Positions 1-9,400 of a stretch of 64,000 nt of DNA are shown piece by piece. Each line of letters opens with the position of its first letter. Position 1 is the first letter of the stretch. The position numbers and the translations under genes were made by a program. Source of the stretch: UBA11872 sp965198285 (GTDB taxonomy: Bacteria > Chloroflexota > UBA11872); contig OZ240251.1 in NCBI GenBank assembly GCA_965198285.1, forward strand, positions 620,001 through 684,000. Direction: 5' to 3'. The notes beneath the pieces were generated by a model. It ran no database searches and was not told the DNA's origin. It worked only from the letters and a program-made list of their open reading frames with translations.

Positions 1-1888
1 CGCGCTCCTCGTCGGTGAGTTCATCCTTGAGGTGGAAGAAGCGCCACCAGAACGCCTTGTCCTCCCGCCGATGCCAGTCCAACAGCTGCGCCAGCAGCCA
101 GCGTCCACGTTGCGCCGGGTCCTCAAGCGATGTTCCGTCCGTCAGGTCCTTCGGCAGGTCCTCAGTTAGTTGATCCACCAGTTCCTGTACCGCTTGTTGC
201 TCCTCGGAGTCCTCCGTGTCCTCCGGCGGGGTGGCCGTCGGTCGCGGCAGGGCTTCGGGGCCGACTTCCGCCACCAGCGCCGCCCGTTGCTCCTCCAGCC
301 ACTCGCGCAGGTAGAACGTAGAAACACAGTCGTCGCGGTTATAGGCCTTGATCTGTTCCAGCAGCGCGTCCCGGTCCGTGCCCGGCTCGGGCTCCAGCCA
401 GTGCTCGAACTCCACGATGCTCTCGCCGGCGTCGCGCAGGTCGACTTCCCGTTTGAATCCGTACAGCGGTTCCAGCCGCTTGATGGAGTAGCTCTCCACC
501 GACGCCCGAATCCCCTGCCGCACCACCCGGTACAGGTCCACGAACACCTGCCCGCGCAGCAGCTGATCCACCTCGGTCTCGCGCGTGGCGTAGCGTCCGG
601 CCAGCCGCTTCATGGCCGTGGTCTCATAGGGCGCGTAGTGGTAGACGTGCATGCCCGGGTAGGCGGTCCAACGGTCCATGATTAGGTCGATACAGTCCTC
701 GAACGCCTGGCGCTCGGCCGCGGTCGTCACGGTGCCGTCCTCGATCGACCAGAATGCGTGAAACGTGGGCTCGCCCGTGGCGTCGGGCAGGCCAGGCTCG
801 ATGGCCCCGAATAGGTAGTCGATCCCGTCGACCTCGTCCGAGCCATAGAAGGGGTCGCCCTCCAGGTCGAGGAACAGGTCGCCAGGCGAGGGTTCCGGCA
901 GGGCCCAGAGCCCGCGGTCCGGCACCAGCGCCTTGTCGCGGTCGCGCTCGGGCGGAATGCGCTCCGAGATCGCTCGGCCCTCGCCGCGCACCTGGATGGC
1001 CGCCTGCTTCTGCACCCGCGCCAGCGCCTCGGGGCTGACGCCCTCCACCCGCTCCGGCAGCGGCGGCGACGGGTTGGCCAGTCCGCGCCGCGTGGTGATG
1101 TCGATGTCGTGCAACGCGCGACGCTGGCGCGAGGACAGGCCGGCCACCAGCGACAGGTCGTCCTCCCGCCGCCACTGGGCGCGGCACTCCAGCGTCCAGC
1201 TACAGAAGTCGCAGTGCCCCACCGGCTCCGGCTTCGTCGGGACCGGAAAGACCTCCTCCGGGCTGTCCAGCAACGCCTCGAAGTCACCCGCCACCAGCCG
1301 GTAGTAGGCCGCGTAGTCGGCCACCCGCAGGCTGACCGTCTTGCGCTGGACGCCGCCCAGCACGAGGTGCATCTGTTCCGGCAGCCGTCCCTGCATGGCG
1401 CCCAGCAGATCCGAGTACATGCAGATCTGCAGCACGGCGGGGGCCGAGGGTTGGCGAGCCAGCTTGGTGTCCACGACTTCGTAGCTCCACGACCCCAGGT
1501 CGCTGGGCGTATTGACTCGCTCGAGGAAGTCCGCGTACCCCAGCCGCCGCTCGTCCAGCAATACGGCCTGGTAGATCACCTCCGCGCCTCGTCGCATGGC
1601 CTGCAGCGTGGCCGCGTGTTCCGACCTGATCTGGCGGGACGGGGACACCGTGTCGGGCGGCCGGATCTCGGCAATCTCTCGACCGTTGGTGCGCAACTCT
1701 TCCAGGTAGCGCGCCTCGTACTCCTGGCCACGCCGGGCCATGCGGTCCAGCACGGGGTCGTCGCGGACCGGGCGCCGGACGTCGGGGACCAGCGTCGCCG
1801 CGCGCTCCAGGTTCGCCAGGTGCCGGCACTCCAGGAACCCCACCAGGTCCGTCGCGGAATAGGCGAGGCGCTGGTCAATCAGTTGCAT
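1..1888 (-). CDS. TM0106-family RecB-like nuclease/RNase H-like protein, 3' end outside window
   Basis: The frame is open from an ATG at 1888 down to base 1, about 629 residues with no stop, so the C-terminus lies beyond the left edge. The N-terminal part looks like a PD-(D/E)XK nuclease: D140-T-K142 followed by a Q-containing helix, then a Cys cluster C226, C229, C235 that probably completes an Fe-S site as in Cas4/AddB-type nucleases. Around residues 339-345 an FLDLEGDPF motif marks the YprB-type RNase H-like domain found in TM0106 proteins. The last visible residues (LLDWHRRE, WWRFF) match the linker before a superfamily 1 helicase in long family members, so a fused helicase is expected off-window. 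The substrate is not known. The long antisense and out-of-frame ORFs here are shadows. Confidence 0.85.
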   Translation of the reverse strand, partial: MQLIDQRLAYSATDLVGFLECRHLANLERAATLVPDVRRPVRDDPVLDRMARRGQEYEARYLEELRTNGREIAEIRPPDTVSPSRQIRSEHAATLQAMRRGAEVIYQAVLLDERRLGYADFLERVNTPSDLGSWSYEVVDTKLARQPSAPAVLQICMYSDLLGAMQGRLPEQMHLVLGGVQRKTVSLRVADYAAYYRLVAGDFEALLDSPEEVFPVPTKPEPVGHCDFCSWTLECRAQWRREDDLSLVAGLSSRQRRALHDIDITTRRGLANPSPPLPERVEGVSPEALARVQKQAAIQVRGEGRAISERIPPERDRDKALVPDRGLWALPEPSPGDLFLDLEGDPFYGSDEVDGIDYLFGAIEPGLPDATGEPTFHAFWSIEDGTVTTAAERQAFEDCIDLIMDRWTAYPGMHVYHYAPYETTAMKRLAGRYATRETEVDQLLRGQVFVDLYRVVRQGIRASVESYSIKRLEPLYGFKREVDLRDAGESIVEFEHWLEPEPGTDRDALLEQIKAYNRDDCVSTFYLREWLEEQRAALVAEVGPEALPRPTATPPEDTEDSEEQQAVQELVDQLTEDLPKDLTDGTSLEDPAQRGRWLLAQLLDWHRREDKAFWWRFFHLKDELTDEER

Positions 1889-2015
1889 CGCGGAATCACC
1901 GGCCCGTCCGCCATGGCCGGCGGAATCCGCGCGGCCCCAGGCATGTGCGATCGGCGCAAGCGCGCCGCCGGCATGCTACGCGAGACGCCCCCCACGAAGC
2001 CGCCGCGCTTTCTGA

Positions 2016-2249
2016 TCAGTCCGCTGACGCCGCCTCGCCGATGGCACGCTCGATGTCGTCAAGCGACACCGGCGGTCCGTCGTACTCAAGCACTCCGTAT
2101 AGCTGCTGGAGGGGACGCACGGCACGAATGCGCACTTCGCCGTCAAGGATGGTGTAGCGCACCCGGTCGCCGGGCTGAACCGCCAGCGCCTCGCGGACCG
2201 CCTTCGGCAACGTCGTCCGCCCGTCGGATGCCAGCTTCGACTCAATCAC
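2016..2249 (-). CDS. AbrB/SpoVT-family DNA-binding protein (antitoxin- or regulator-like)
   Basis: A 77-residue protein. The first half carries the swapped-hairpin AbrB signature (SDGRTTLPKAVREAL followed by LAVQPGDRVRYTI). I chose the GTG at 2249 because AGGAG lies 5 nt upstream and because family members begin directly with this strand; an upstream ATG at 2327 would add an unrelated Cys-rich leader. The C-terminal half (LDDIERAIGEAA) resembles the tail of AbrB antitoxins paired with PIN toxins, but no PIN gene follows: the next gene downstream on this strand starts at 1888 and is the large nuclease. It may be an orphan antitoxin or a local regulator. Confidence 0.8.
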   Translation of the reverse strand: MIESKLASDGRTTLPKAVREALAVQPGDRVRYTILDGEVRIRAVRPLQQLYGVLEYDGPPVSLDDIERAIGEAASAD

Positions 2250-2346
2250 CTGGACTCCTCGGTCTTTGGTGCGCGTGTCCTGATAGCAATACATAACACT
2301 GGACACCCGCAATTCACAGCCGCGCATTCATTGGTCGACTCTCGGC

Positions 2347-3543
2347 ATGCTTGGACGGCTACTCTCGCCGCATGGCACTTCAGCTTCGATTGCATTGATC
2401 CACGCCACAGCCCTGACCTGGCGTCACCTGCGGCTGCCGGGCGCGTCCGTCGCCGTTCCCGCACGCGCCGATCAGCCAGGCGATGAACTGGACCAAGAAT
2501 TGCGCCTGCTCATGCGCGCGCTGGACCGGCGGCCGGAAGCGCCGCTGCTTGAAGTCGCCGCCTGGGACGCCGGCCTGGCCATGGCCGCGGCCGCCGCGGG
2601 ATGGTCGGACGACGGCATGCTGGTTCCGCTGAACCTGGGAGCTTCCGAGAGTTGCCAGGCCGGGGCCGGCGCCTGGACAACGCTGCCGCTGGACGACCTG
2701 CTGCCCGCGGAGGCCAACTTCGCGGTCATCCGCGCTCCGCACTGGCTGGGACGCGCCGGGGTCGAGTGGGTGGTTCGCGCTGCTGCAAAGGCCCTGCCGC
2801 CGGGCGGTCTGCTGGCGCTGCTGGGGGATCGTGCCCGTGGCGTCGAGTCCCTCCGCCGTCGCTTGGCGCCGGTTGTCGGCCCCATCGTCGAACGGGCCGC
2901 CGGCGAACACCGCCGGCTCTACCTATTCGAACGTCAGGTCGACGATCCGCCGCCCCAGCAGTTCGCCTGGTCTGTCAACACGCGGATTGCCGGACGCGAG
3001 TTCACCCTGTGTCAGCATCCCTCCCTGTTCTCACCCGCCCGCGTCGATCCGGCCACCGCGTTGCTGGCTGACAACCTGCCGGACCAGGACGGCCGCTGGC
3101 TCGACCTCGGCTGCGGCTCGGGCGTCCTAACCGTCGCCGCCGCGCGACCCGACCGCACGCTGACCGCCGTTGACTGGAGCTATGCCGCCGTGCAGACCAC
3201 CCGCCGAACCCTGGCGGCCAACGGTCTTGAGGCGGACGTGCGGCTGGCAGACGGCGCGCCGCCCGGCGCGCTGCCGTTCGACGTCGTTCTCTGCTACCCA
3301 CCGTTCCACGTCGGACCACGGGTTGACCACGGCCCCGCCGCGCGACTCATCCAGGCCGCCCGCGACTGCCTTCAGGCGGACGGCGAAGCCCGCGTGGTCC
3401 TCACCAGCGCCCAGAGCCCGCGCGACCTCCTACAGCCAAACTTCCGCGCGATAGCTCCAGTCGCCAGCGCCCACGGCTCTCAGGTCTTCAGCTGCCGCGA
3501 GCCAACCACCGCGAAGGGTCGCGGTCCGGCCGGCGGTCGCTGA
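2347..3543 (+). CDS. RsmC/RlmG-like class I SAM-dependent methyltransferase
   Basis: 398 residues with the two-domain layout of RsmC-type rRNA guanine-N2 methyltransferases: a degenerate N-terminal Rossmann-like half (about 1-195) and a catalytic C-terminal half. The catalytic half shows the SAM-binding loop LDLGCGSGVL near residue 237, a VDWS acidic strand, and a CYPPFHVG motif near residue 318. In the family this last motif is normally N-P-P-F/Y and the Asn contacts the target guanine; here it is Y-P-P-F. The substrate is probably rRNA or tRNA but this substitution makes it uncertain. The gene converges on the dehydrogenase at 3550 with only 6 bases between stop codons. Confidence 0.75.
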   Translation: MLGRLLSPHGTSASIALIHATALTWRHLRLPGASVAVPARADQPGDELDQELRLLMRALDRRPEAPLLEVAAWDAGLAMAAAAAGWSDDGMLVPLNLGASESCQAGAGAWTTLPLDDLLPAEANFAVIRAPHWLGRAGVEWVVRAAAKALPPGGLLALLGDRARGVESLRRRLAPVVGPIVERAAGEHRRLYLFERQVDDPPPQQFAWSVNTRIAGREFTLCQHPSLFSPARVDPATALLADNLPDQDGRWLDLGCGSGVLTVAAARPDRTLTAVDWSYAAVQTTRRTLAANGLEADVRLADGAPPGALPFDVVLCYPPFHVGPRVDHGPAARLIQAARDCLQADGEARVVLTSAQSPRDLLQPNFRAIAPVASAHGSQVFSCREPTTAKGRGPAGGR

Positions 3544-3549
3544 CCGGAG

Positions 3550-4587
3550 TCAGGACCGGAAGTCGAAGACCACCTTCGCGCCCGCGCCGGACTTTGCGGT
3601 CATCACGGCCTCCACCGCGTCGTCCAGGTCGAAGGTGTGCGTGATGATCGGCTCCACGTCGATCTCGGACAGCAGATCCAGCGCCCGCTCGAAGGTATGC
3701 ACGCGCGTGTTGCTGCCCACGATCGTGCGTTCGCGCGCAAAGAAGTCGTAGAGCCGCAGTTCGAACCGCTCGGATGGATTGCCCACGCTGATCACCAGCA
3801 CCGTGCCGGAGTCGCGCACCGCATCCAGGCAGGACTGGAAGGCCGGTCCGGCCCCCGCCGCCTCGACGGTCAGGTCCGCGCCGAAGCCTTGGGTCAGGCT
3901 GCGGGCGGCCACCACCACGTCGTCCACGGTGGGGTCCAGCACCAGGTCCGCGCCCATCGTGGCGGCCAAATTGCGGCGGGTCTCGCCGGGTTCGCTCACG
4001 ATCGTCTGCCCGGCGCCCTGGTGCTTGGCGACTTGCAGCGACAGCAGCCCGATCGGCCCGGCGCCGGCTATGAACACCGTGTCGCCGGGATTGACGGTCA
4101 CGCGGTCGAACCCGCGCACCACGCAGGCCAGCGGTTCCGCCAGGCTGGCTGTTCGCATATCCGACCCGGCCGGCATCGGCGTGACGTGGTGGCGGTTGGC
4201 GATCACCACGTCGGACCAGGCGCCCCAGACCATCGGCATCCGGTTGGAGCAGAAGTTCAGCATCCCGCGATCGCACTCGGGGCAGTCCTCGCAGGAGTTG
4301 TTGGGCTCCACCGCCACGGCGTCGCCGGTTTTCAGGTCATGCACACCAGGGCCGACGGCCTGCACCGTGGCTGTGAACTCGTGCCCGGGAATCCACGGGT
4401 CGGATCGCTCCGGGAACCACGAGTCGAATTGCCAGCCGTCCCAGTAGTGCAGGTCGGTCCCGCAGATGCCGGACACCGCGACCTGCAGCACCACCTCGCC
4501 GGCGTCGGGCGGTCGAACATCTCGCGTCTCGAGCCGCAGGTCGCCCGGCCCGTAGAGCACCGCGGCTCGCGTCTGGTTTGCCTGCAT
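3550..4587 (-). CDS. Zinc-dependent medium-chain alcohol/polyol dehydrogenase
   Basis: 345 residues from the ATG at 4587; an in-frame ATG at 4656 would add an Arg-rich tail atypical of the family. Catalytic-zinc residues are visible (C42 in GICGTDLH, GHE at 68-70), as is the four-Cys structural zinc lobe (C99, C102, C105, C113) and a Rossmann GAGPIGLLSLQ motif near 185. This layout is that of threonine/sorbitol dehydrogenase-like enzymes, which oxidise secondary alcohols with NAD(P). The substrate cannot be read from sequence. It stands alone, with no obvious operon partner. Confidence 0.88.
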   Translation of the reverse strand: MQANQTRAAVLYGPGDLRLETRDVRPPDAGEVVLQVAVSGICGTDLHYWDGWQFDSWFPERSDPWIPGHEFTATVQAVGPGVHDLKTGDAVAVEPNNSCEDCPECDRGMLNFCSNRMPMVWGAWSDVVIANRHHVTPMPAGSDMRTASLAEPLACVVRGFDRVTVNPGDTVFIAGAGPIGLLSLQVAKHQGAGQTIVSEPGETRRNLAATMGADLVLDPTVDDVVVAARSLTQGFGADLTVEAAGAGPAFQSCLDAVRDSGTVLVISVGNPSERFELRLYDFFARERTIVGSNTRVHTFERALDLLSEIDVEPIITHTFDLDDAVEAVMTAKSGAGAKVVFDFRS

Positions 4588-4679
4588 GCGCCACCGGCTC
4601 CCGAAGCGGTCCCTTGGCACGCTATCCGAGCGAGCGGTGGGGCGCAACAGGCGCACCCCGCCTTATGGGGTGGTTGGCC

Positions 4680-4976
4680 CTACGACTCCTGTTCAGCCGC
4701 GGCGCGCATGCGCAAGCCGCGGCGCTCGCCGTGGAAGAGCAGCTTGTCCACCAGGATCTTCGGGCCCTTCACGATCAATGTGGCGTTGGGCCAGAGCGCG
4801 CCCATCTCGCCAGCGAACTCATTCATGAACGACGGACCGGCCAGCGCGACCGACGACAGGTCGAGCAACACCTCGCGTGCCTCAGGCTGATAGCTGCGGC
4901 GGATGACCGCGGCGATCTCGCGCGCTCGGTGCCGGGTGCCAAACGTGCGCCCATGCGCCCCTAGCTCAACTGACAT
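4680..4976 (-). CDS. STAS-like DUF4325-type small protein
   Basis: About 98 residues. The core VLLDLSSVALAGPSFMNEFAGEM resembles the STAS-like DUF4325 fold: a beta strand with DLSS followed by the GPSFxxEF helix. Such domains occur alone or next to ATPase/anti-sigma-like partners and are thought to be signalling modules. I chose the ATG at 4976; another at 5015 is possible and neither has a clear ribosome binding site. It lies divergently next to recA but nothing ties the two functionally. Confidence 0.6.
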   Translation of the reverse strand: MSVELGAHGRTFGTRHRAREIAAVIRRSYQPEAREVLLDLSSVALAGPSFMNEFAGEMGALWPNATLIVKGPKILVDKLLFHGERRGLRMRAAAEQES

Positions 4977-5125
4977 CTGAGTCACTGGTCTGTCCTCCAG
5001 CCGGCGGGGCGTCATACAGGGCTTTCTGGTCGCCGGGTCAATGTAAAGAGTAGCGACACCGGAGTACCATGAACCGCACGAGCGTGCGCCGGCCGCGCGG
5101 CGCCAGGGCTGATGGGATCAGGCGC

Positions 5126-6169
5126 ATGGCCAACAACCAGGCAAAGGCGATCGACTCCGCCATTCAGCAGATCGAACGCAAGTTCGGCTCCGGCTCAGTC
5201 ATGCGCATGGGTGACATGCAGGCCGACGCTGTCCCGACCATCTCCACCGGCTCGCTGTCGCTGGACGTGGCCCTCGGCGTGGGCGGGCTGCCGCGCGGCC
5301 GCGTGGTCGAGATCTTTGGGCCGGAGGCGTCCGGCAAGACCACCCTGGCCCTCCACGTCGTCGCCGAAGCGCAGAAGGCCGGAGGCGCTGCCGTCTACGT
5401 TGACGTCGAGCACGCCATGGACCCCACCTACGCCGAAGCTCTGGGCGTGGACGTGGGTGAGTTGATCGTGTCGCAGCCCAACGCCGGTGAAGAGGCGCTG
5501 GAGATCACCGACGTCTTCGTCCGCAGCAACGCTGTGGACCTGGTGGTGGTCGACTCGGTCGCCGCGCTGGTGCCGCGGGCGGAGATCGACGGCGACATGG
5601 GCGACCTGCAGGTGGGTTTGCAGGCGCGGCTCATGTCGCAGGCCATGCGCAAGCTCACGGCCAACATCAGCCGCTCGCGCACCATCGTCATCTTCATCAA
5701 TCAGCTGCGCGAGAAGATCGGCGTTATGTTCGGCAACCCGGAAACGACACCCGGCGGCCGGGCGCTCAAGTTCTACTCGTCGGTCCGCCTGGACATCCGG
5801 CGTATCGGGCAGATCAAGAAGGGAACCGACGTCATCGGTGCGCGCACTCGCGTGCGGGTCGTCAAGAACAAGGTCGCGCCGCCCTTCCGGTTCTGCGAGT
5901 TCGACATGATGTTCGGTCAGGGCATTTCCGGGGAGGGCGACCTGCTGACCTTGGGGGTGGATCAGGGTGTGCTGACCCAGAGCGGCGCCTACTACAGCTA
6001 CGGCAGCACCCGCCTGGGCATGGGGCGCGAGAACGCCAAGACCTTCCTGCGTGAAAACTCTGACATTGCCCAGGCGCTGGACGCCGAACTGCGCGGCCTG
6101 CTGCTTGCTCGCCCGGACGACGTCCAGGCGAACGGCGATGGGCGCGCTCAGGAAGCCGTTGCGACCTAG
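5126..6169 (+). CDS. recA: Recombinase RecA
   Basis: 347 residues, the normal length for bacterial RecA, which forms ATP-dependent filaments on single-stranded DNA for strand exchange and LexA cleavage. Walker A GPEASGKT is at 65-72, the catalytic Glu is E95 in VDVEHAMDP, Walker B is LVVVDS near 139-144, and the L2/ATP-cap region FINQLREKIGVMFGNPETTPGG is intact. The start is the ATG at 5126, which gives the usual MANNQAKAID-type N-terminus; an in-frame ATG at 5069 adds a basic extension. No obvious LexA box was recognised upstream. A universal stress protein gene follows 14 nt after the stop. Confidence 0.98.
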   Translation: MANNQAKAIDSAIQQIERKFGSGSVMRMGDMQADAVPTISTGSLSLDVALGVGGLPRGRVVEIFGPEASGKTTLALHVVAEAQKAGGAAVYVDVEHAMDPTYAEALGVDVGELIVSQPNAGEEALEITDVFVRSNAVDLVVVDSVAALVPRAEIDGDMGDLQVGLQARLMSQAMRKLTANISRSRTIVIFINQLREKIGVMFGNPETTPGGRALKFYSSVRLDIRRIGQIKKGTDVIGARTRVRVVKNKVAPPFRFCEFDMMFGQGISGEGDLLTLGVDQGVLTQSGAYYSYGSTRLGMGRENAKTFLRENSDIAQALDAELRGLLLARPDDVQANGDGRAQEAVAT

Positions 6170-6183
6170 CCGCGCCCTCCGGC

Positions 6184-6618
6184 ATGGCGAGCCAACCTCA
6201 GCACCCCGTCATCGCCGCCGTGAGTGGCCGGCACATGGACGCCGCCGTGGTCACGACCGCGGCCCTGCTTGCACGCGAACACCGAACCGCCATCCTGCTG
6301 CTGCACGTCATCGAAGTCAGCCACCGCCAGCCCGTGGACGTCTCCAGCGACGCCATGCTCAGTCAGGCTGAAGCGGTGCTGACCAACGCCCGGCGCCTCC
6401 TGCCGTCCGATGGCGAGTCCGTGCGCAGCGAGATCAAACAGGCCCGCTCTGCCTTCAGCGCCATTGTCGAGACCAGCCTTGATGAAGAGGCCGAGACGAT
6501 CGTCGTCGGAGCGCACCGGTTTCTGGGCGAACAGGACTGCGACCTTGGTCGCACCGCCACGCACGTCCTCCGCCACGCCGTGACGCCGGTCGTCGTCTGC
6601 TACGACCCGATACGCTGA
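6184..6618 (+). CDS. Universal stress protein (UspA family)
   Basis: 144 residues with a single Usp domain. The ATP-type signature is present towards the C-terminus: IVVGAHR, then G-R-T-A-T-H-V-L-R-H-A, then PVVVCY. It sits between recA and the PRPP synthetase gene on the same strand with very short gaps, so a recA-usp-prs-ggt transcription unit is likely. Its exact role (nucleotide-binding stress modulator) is family knowledge, not visible here. Confidence 0.88.
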   Translation: MASQPQHPVIAAVSGRHMDAAVVTTAALLAREHRTAILLLHVIEVSHRQPVDVSSDAMLSQAEAVLTNARRLLPSDGESVRSEIKQARSAFSAIVETSLDEEAETIVVGAHRFLGEQDCDLGRTATHVLRHAVTPVVVCYDPIR

Positions 6619-6651
6619 CCGGTGGCGCTGCTGCGCGGAAAGGGTATTGGC

Positions 6652-7608
6652 ATGGCCGATGACGGCCTGATGGTCTTCGGTTGCCGCGGGCACCCTGTAT
6701 TGACCGACGGCATCTGCCGCGAACTGGGCTGTGAACCCGGCGAGATCGAGATTTTCGAGTACGGCAACGACAACACGTTCGTCCGTGTGCTGGAAAACGT
6801 GCGCGAAGCCGACGTGTTCCTGGTTCAGACCTCGCGGCGTCCCGTCAACCACTCGGTGATGGAACTCTTCATCACCATTGACGCCATGCGCCGGGCCTCG
6901 GCGGCGCGCGTGACGGCGGTGTTGCCGTACTTCCCCTACATGCGCTCCGACAAGAAGGATCAGCCGCGCGTGCCGATCACCGCCCGGCTGGTGGCCGACC
7001 TGCTGGCCACGGCCGGGGCCGACCGCGTGCTCACGCTGGACCTGCACGCCGACCAGATCGGCGGCTTCTTCAGCATGCCCAGCGACCACCTCACGGGCAT
7101 GCCGCTGCTCACCGACTACTTCGCCGGGCTCGACATCGACGACCTGGTCGTGGTGGGCGACACCGGCCGCATCAAGGCCGCCAGCGAGTGCGCCCGGCGC
7201 CTGCGCACCCAGCTGGCCGTGCTGGATAAGTTCCGAGACCCCATCACCTCGGTCGTAACCATCCGCGGTCTGGCCGGCGACGTGCGCGGACGAACCGTGC
7301 TCTACGTGGAAGACGAAGTGGTAACCGGACAATCCATACGTGAGGGCCTGCGCGAGGTCCTGCGCCACAAGCCGCGGGCCATCTACGCCGCCTGCGTCCA
7401 CCCCGTCTTCGTGGACGAGGCCTATGAACTGATCGAAGATTCGCCCCTGGAAGAAATGGTTGTGACGGACAGCGTGCCGTTGGATCCCGACCGTCCCACG
7501 GGCAAGATTCGTGTGATTTCGGTGGCGCCCATGCTGGCGGAGGCCATCCGCCGCATTCACACCGGTGAGTCGGTCAGCGCCCTCTTTGCCGAGGCGGCGG
7601 TGCGCTGA
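6652..7608 (+). CDS. prs: Ribose-phosphate pyrophosphokinase (PRPP synthetase)
   Basis: 318 residues from the ATG at 6652, preceded by GGAAAGG; a GTG at 6622 would add ten residues. The enzyme makes PRPP from ribose-5-phosphate and ATP for nucleotide, His and Trp synthesis. The catalytic flexible loop is recognisable (PYFPYMRSDKKDQPR followed by ITARLVADLL), as is the LDLHADQIGGFF segment. The PRPP-binding loop reads VEDEVVTGQS instead of the usual VDDxxxTGGT, so this is a divergent family member. Its stop overlaps the next start by one base (TGATG). Confidence 0.9.
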   Translation: MADDGLMVFGCRGHPVLTDGICRELGCEPGEIEIFEYGNDNTFVRVLENVREADVFLVQTSRRPVNHSVMELFITIDAMRRASAARVTAVLPYFPYMRSDKKDQPRVPITARLVADLLATAGADRVLTLDLHADQIGGFFSMPSDHLTGMPLLTDYFAGLDIDDLVVVGDTGRIKAASECARRLRTQLAVLDKFRDPITSVVTIRGLAGDVRGRTVLYVEDEVVTGQSIREGLREVLRHKPRAIYAACVHPVFVDEAYELIEDSPLEEMVVTDSVPLDPDRPTGKIRVISVAPMLAEAIRRIHTGESVSALFAEAAVR

Positions 7609-9296
7609 TGTCCGACGCACGCACCCAGCTCACCATCCAGAAGACCGAAGCGCGTGGCCGGCGCGGCATGGTGGCCACCAAGCATGAGGCCGCCAGCGCC
7701 GTGGGTGTGGATGTGCTGGCTGCCGGCGGTTCGGCCGTTGACGCGGCGGTGGCGGCGGCCTTTGCGGTGGGCGTAGTGGAACCCTGGAGCAGCGGCATCG
7801 GCGGCGGCGGGTATGCCGTCGTTGCTGGCCCTGACCAGGCTGAAGTTGTGGCCTTCCCCATGCGCTCGGGGTCCGGGGCCACGCCCGACCGCTATCCGCG
7901 CGACGGGCGGTCCAACGTCAGCGCCTTCCTCTGGGACGGCGTGGTGGACGACGCCAATATCCACGGCTACCAGGCCATGGGGGTTCCGGGCGCCGTGGCC
8001 GGCTTGGGCCGCCTGCACGAGCGCCATGGCCGCCTGCCCTGGCGCGACCTCGTGCGCCCGGCTGTTCATTTGGCCCGTCAGGGCTTTGAACTCGGCTGGT
8101 TCGACACGATGTACATGGAGTCCACGGCGGCCGCCGCCCGACGCCACCCCGAACTGCAACGGCACTTCTACCCCAACGGCGACCCGCCGCAGTCCGACCA
8201 CATGGAGAGAATCTGCATCACCCAGCCGGAACTCGCCGTCACGCTGGATGTTCTGGCGGAGGACGGCGTGGAGGCTTTCTATCGGGGCGACATCGCGGCG
8301 GCCATCGCCGACGCCTGCGCCGCCAACGACGGCGTCATCGAACGCTCCGACCTGGCCGCCTACCGCGCCAGCGTCTCGCCGCCACTGACGACCACGTATC
8401 GCGGTGCCGAGGTCCTCACGCCGGGACCCGGCTGCGCCGGACCGACCACTATCGAGACGCTCAACATCTACGAACAGGCCGCCTCCGCTGAACTGGCACA
8501 CGACGACGTGGATCGCCTGCACGCCTATCTCTGGTCGTCCCGCCTGGCCTTTGCCGACCGCTTCCACTTCATGACCGATCCCGAACGGGCCGACGCCCCG
8601 TGGGATGCGCTGGCTTGCAAGCAGTACGCCGCTTCGCGTGCTGCCCAGATCGCCCCCAAGGCCCCGCCCCCCATCCCCGCCGCGGGCGACGCCTGGGCCT
8701 ACCAGGACCCGGCCCGCGCGCTCGAACGCCACAAGTCGGAGACCTCAACCACCCATCTCTGCACCGCCGACGCCGACGGCACGCTCGTGTCCCTCACCAA
8801 CACCCTCGGCGGCGCCTGGGGTTCGGAAGTCGTGGCGGGCGAGACTGGCATCGTCTGGAACAACGGCATGTTCTGGTTCGATCCCGTGCCCGGCCGCCCA
8901 AACTCGGTCGCCCCCAACCGCACCGGTCTCAACAACATGACGCCCACAATCGTGCGCGCGACGGACGGCCGCATGCTCGCCGTTGGCGCATCCGGCGGGC
9001 GGCGCATCACCAACTGCCTCACCCAGCTCATCGCGCACGTGTTCGACTTCGGCCTTGGTGCCCAGGCCGCCGTGGCCGCGCCGCGCCTGGACGCCAGTAC
9101 CCCCTGGGTCACGGTGGATCCGCGCTTTGGCGACGATGCCATCGCCAAACTGCGGGCCCGCGGCTGGGACGTGCGCGTTCCCGTCTATCCCGGCCGCACC
9201 GCCTTCGCCAGCCCGGCCATCATCCTGCGCGACGCCGACGGCGGCCTCGGCGCCGGCGTAGACATCTTCCACAGCGCCTCCGCCCAAGGGCTCTGA
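7608..9296 (+). CDS. Gamma-glutamyltransferase-family Ntn hydrolase
   Basis: 562 residues, close to the size of GGT proenzymes. The glycine-rich start of the family fold (GGSAVDAAVAAAFAVGVVEP, then GIGGGG) is clear. The autocleavage/nucleophile site is the TTH triplet at residues 381-383, so T381 should become the N-terminus of the small subunit. A second signature, ASGGRRI, lies near residue 460. No signal peptide is seen, unlike periplasmic GGT, so it may be a cytoplasmic acylase-like member. Start and previous stop overlap (TGATG), suggesting translational coupling to prs. Confidence 0.88.
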   Translation: MSDARTQLTIQKTEARGRRGMVATKHEAASAVGVDVLAAGGSAVDAAVAAAFAVGVVEPWSSGIGGGGYAVVAGPDQAEVVAFPMRSGSGATPDRYPRDGRSNVSAFLWDGVVDDANIHGYQAMGVPGAVAGLGRLHERHGRLPWRDLVRPAVHLARQGFELGWFDTMYMESTAAAARRHPELQRHFYPNGDPPQSDHMERICITQPELAVTLDVLAEDGVEAFYRGDIAAAIADACAANDGVIERSDLAAYRASVSPPLTTTYRGAEVLTPGPGCAGPTTIETLNIYEQAASAELAHDDVDRLHAYLWSSRLAFADRFHFMTDPERADAPWDALACKQYAASRAAQIAPKAPPPIPAAGDAWAYQDPARALERHKSETSTTHLCTADADGTLVSLTNTLGGAWGSEVVAGETGIVWNNGMFWFDPVPGRPNSVAPNRTGLNNMTPTIVRATDGRMLAVGASGGRRITNCLTQLIAHVFDFGLGAQAAVAAPRLDASTPWVTVDPRFGDDAIAKLRARGWDVRVPVYPGRTAFASPAIILRDADGGLGAGVDIFHSASAQGL

Positions 9297-9400
9297 AGCA
9301 ACTTCACACCAGCACGGGCTACGGCTCGGTTCGAATACTTCCCGATGAACCGATTCAATCGTCTTATGGTTAAAGCACTGGCTACGGCCACGGATTTCGC

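Noticed and set aside
1109..2296. 395-residue + strand frame at the left
   Set aside because: Antisense to the TM0106-type protein, which has catalytic motifs in the minus frame.
6166..7620. 484-residue antisense frame over usp and prs
   Set aside because: The + strand genes are clear family members; the antisense product shows only shadow-type composition.
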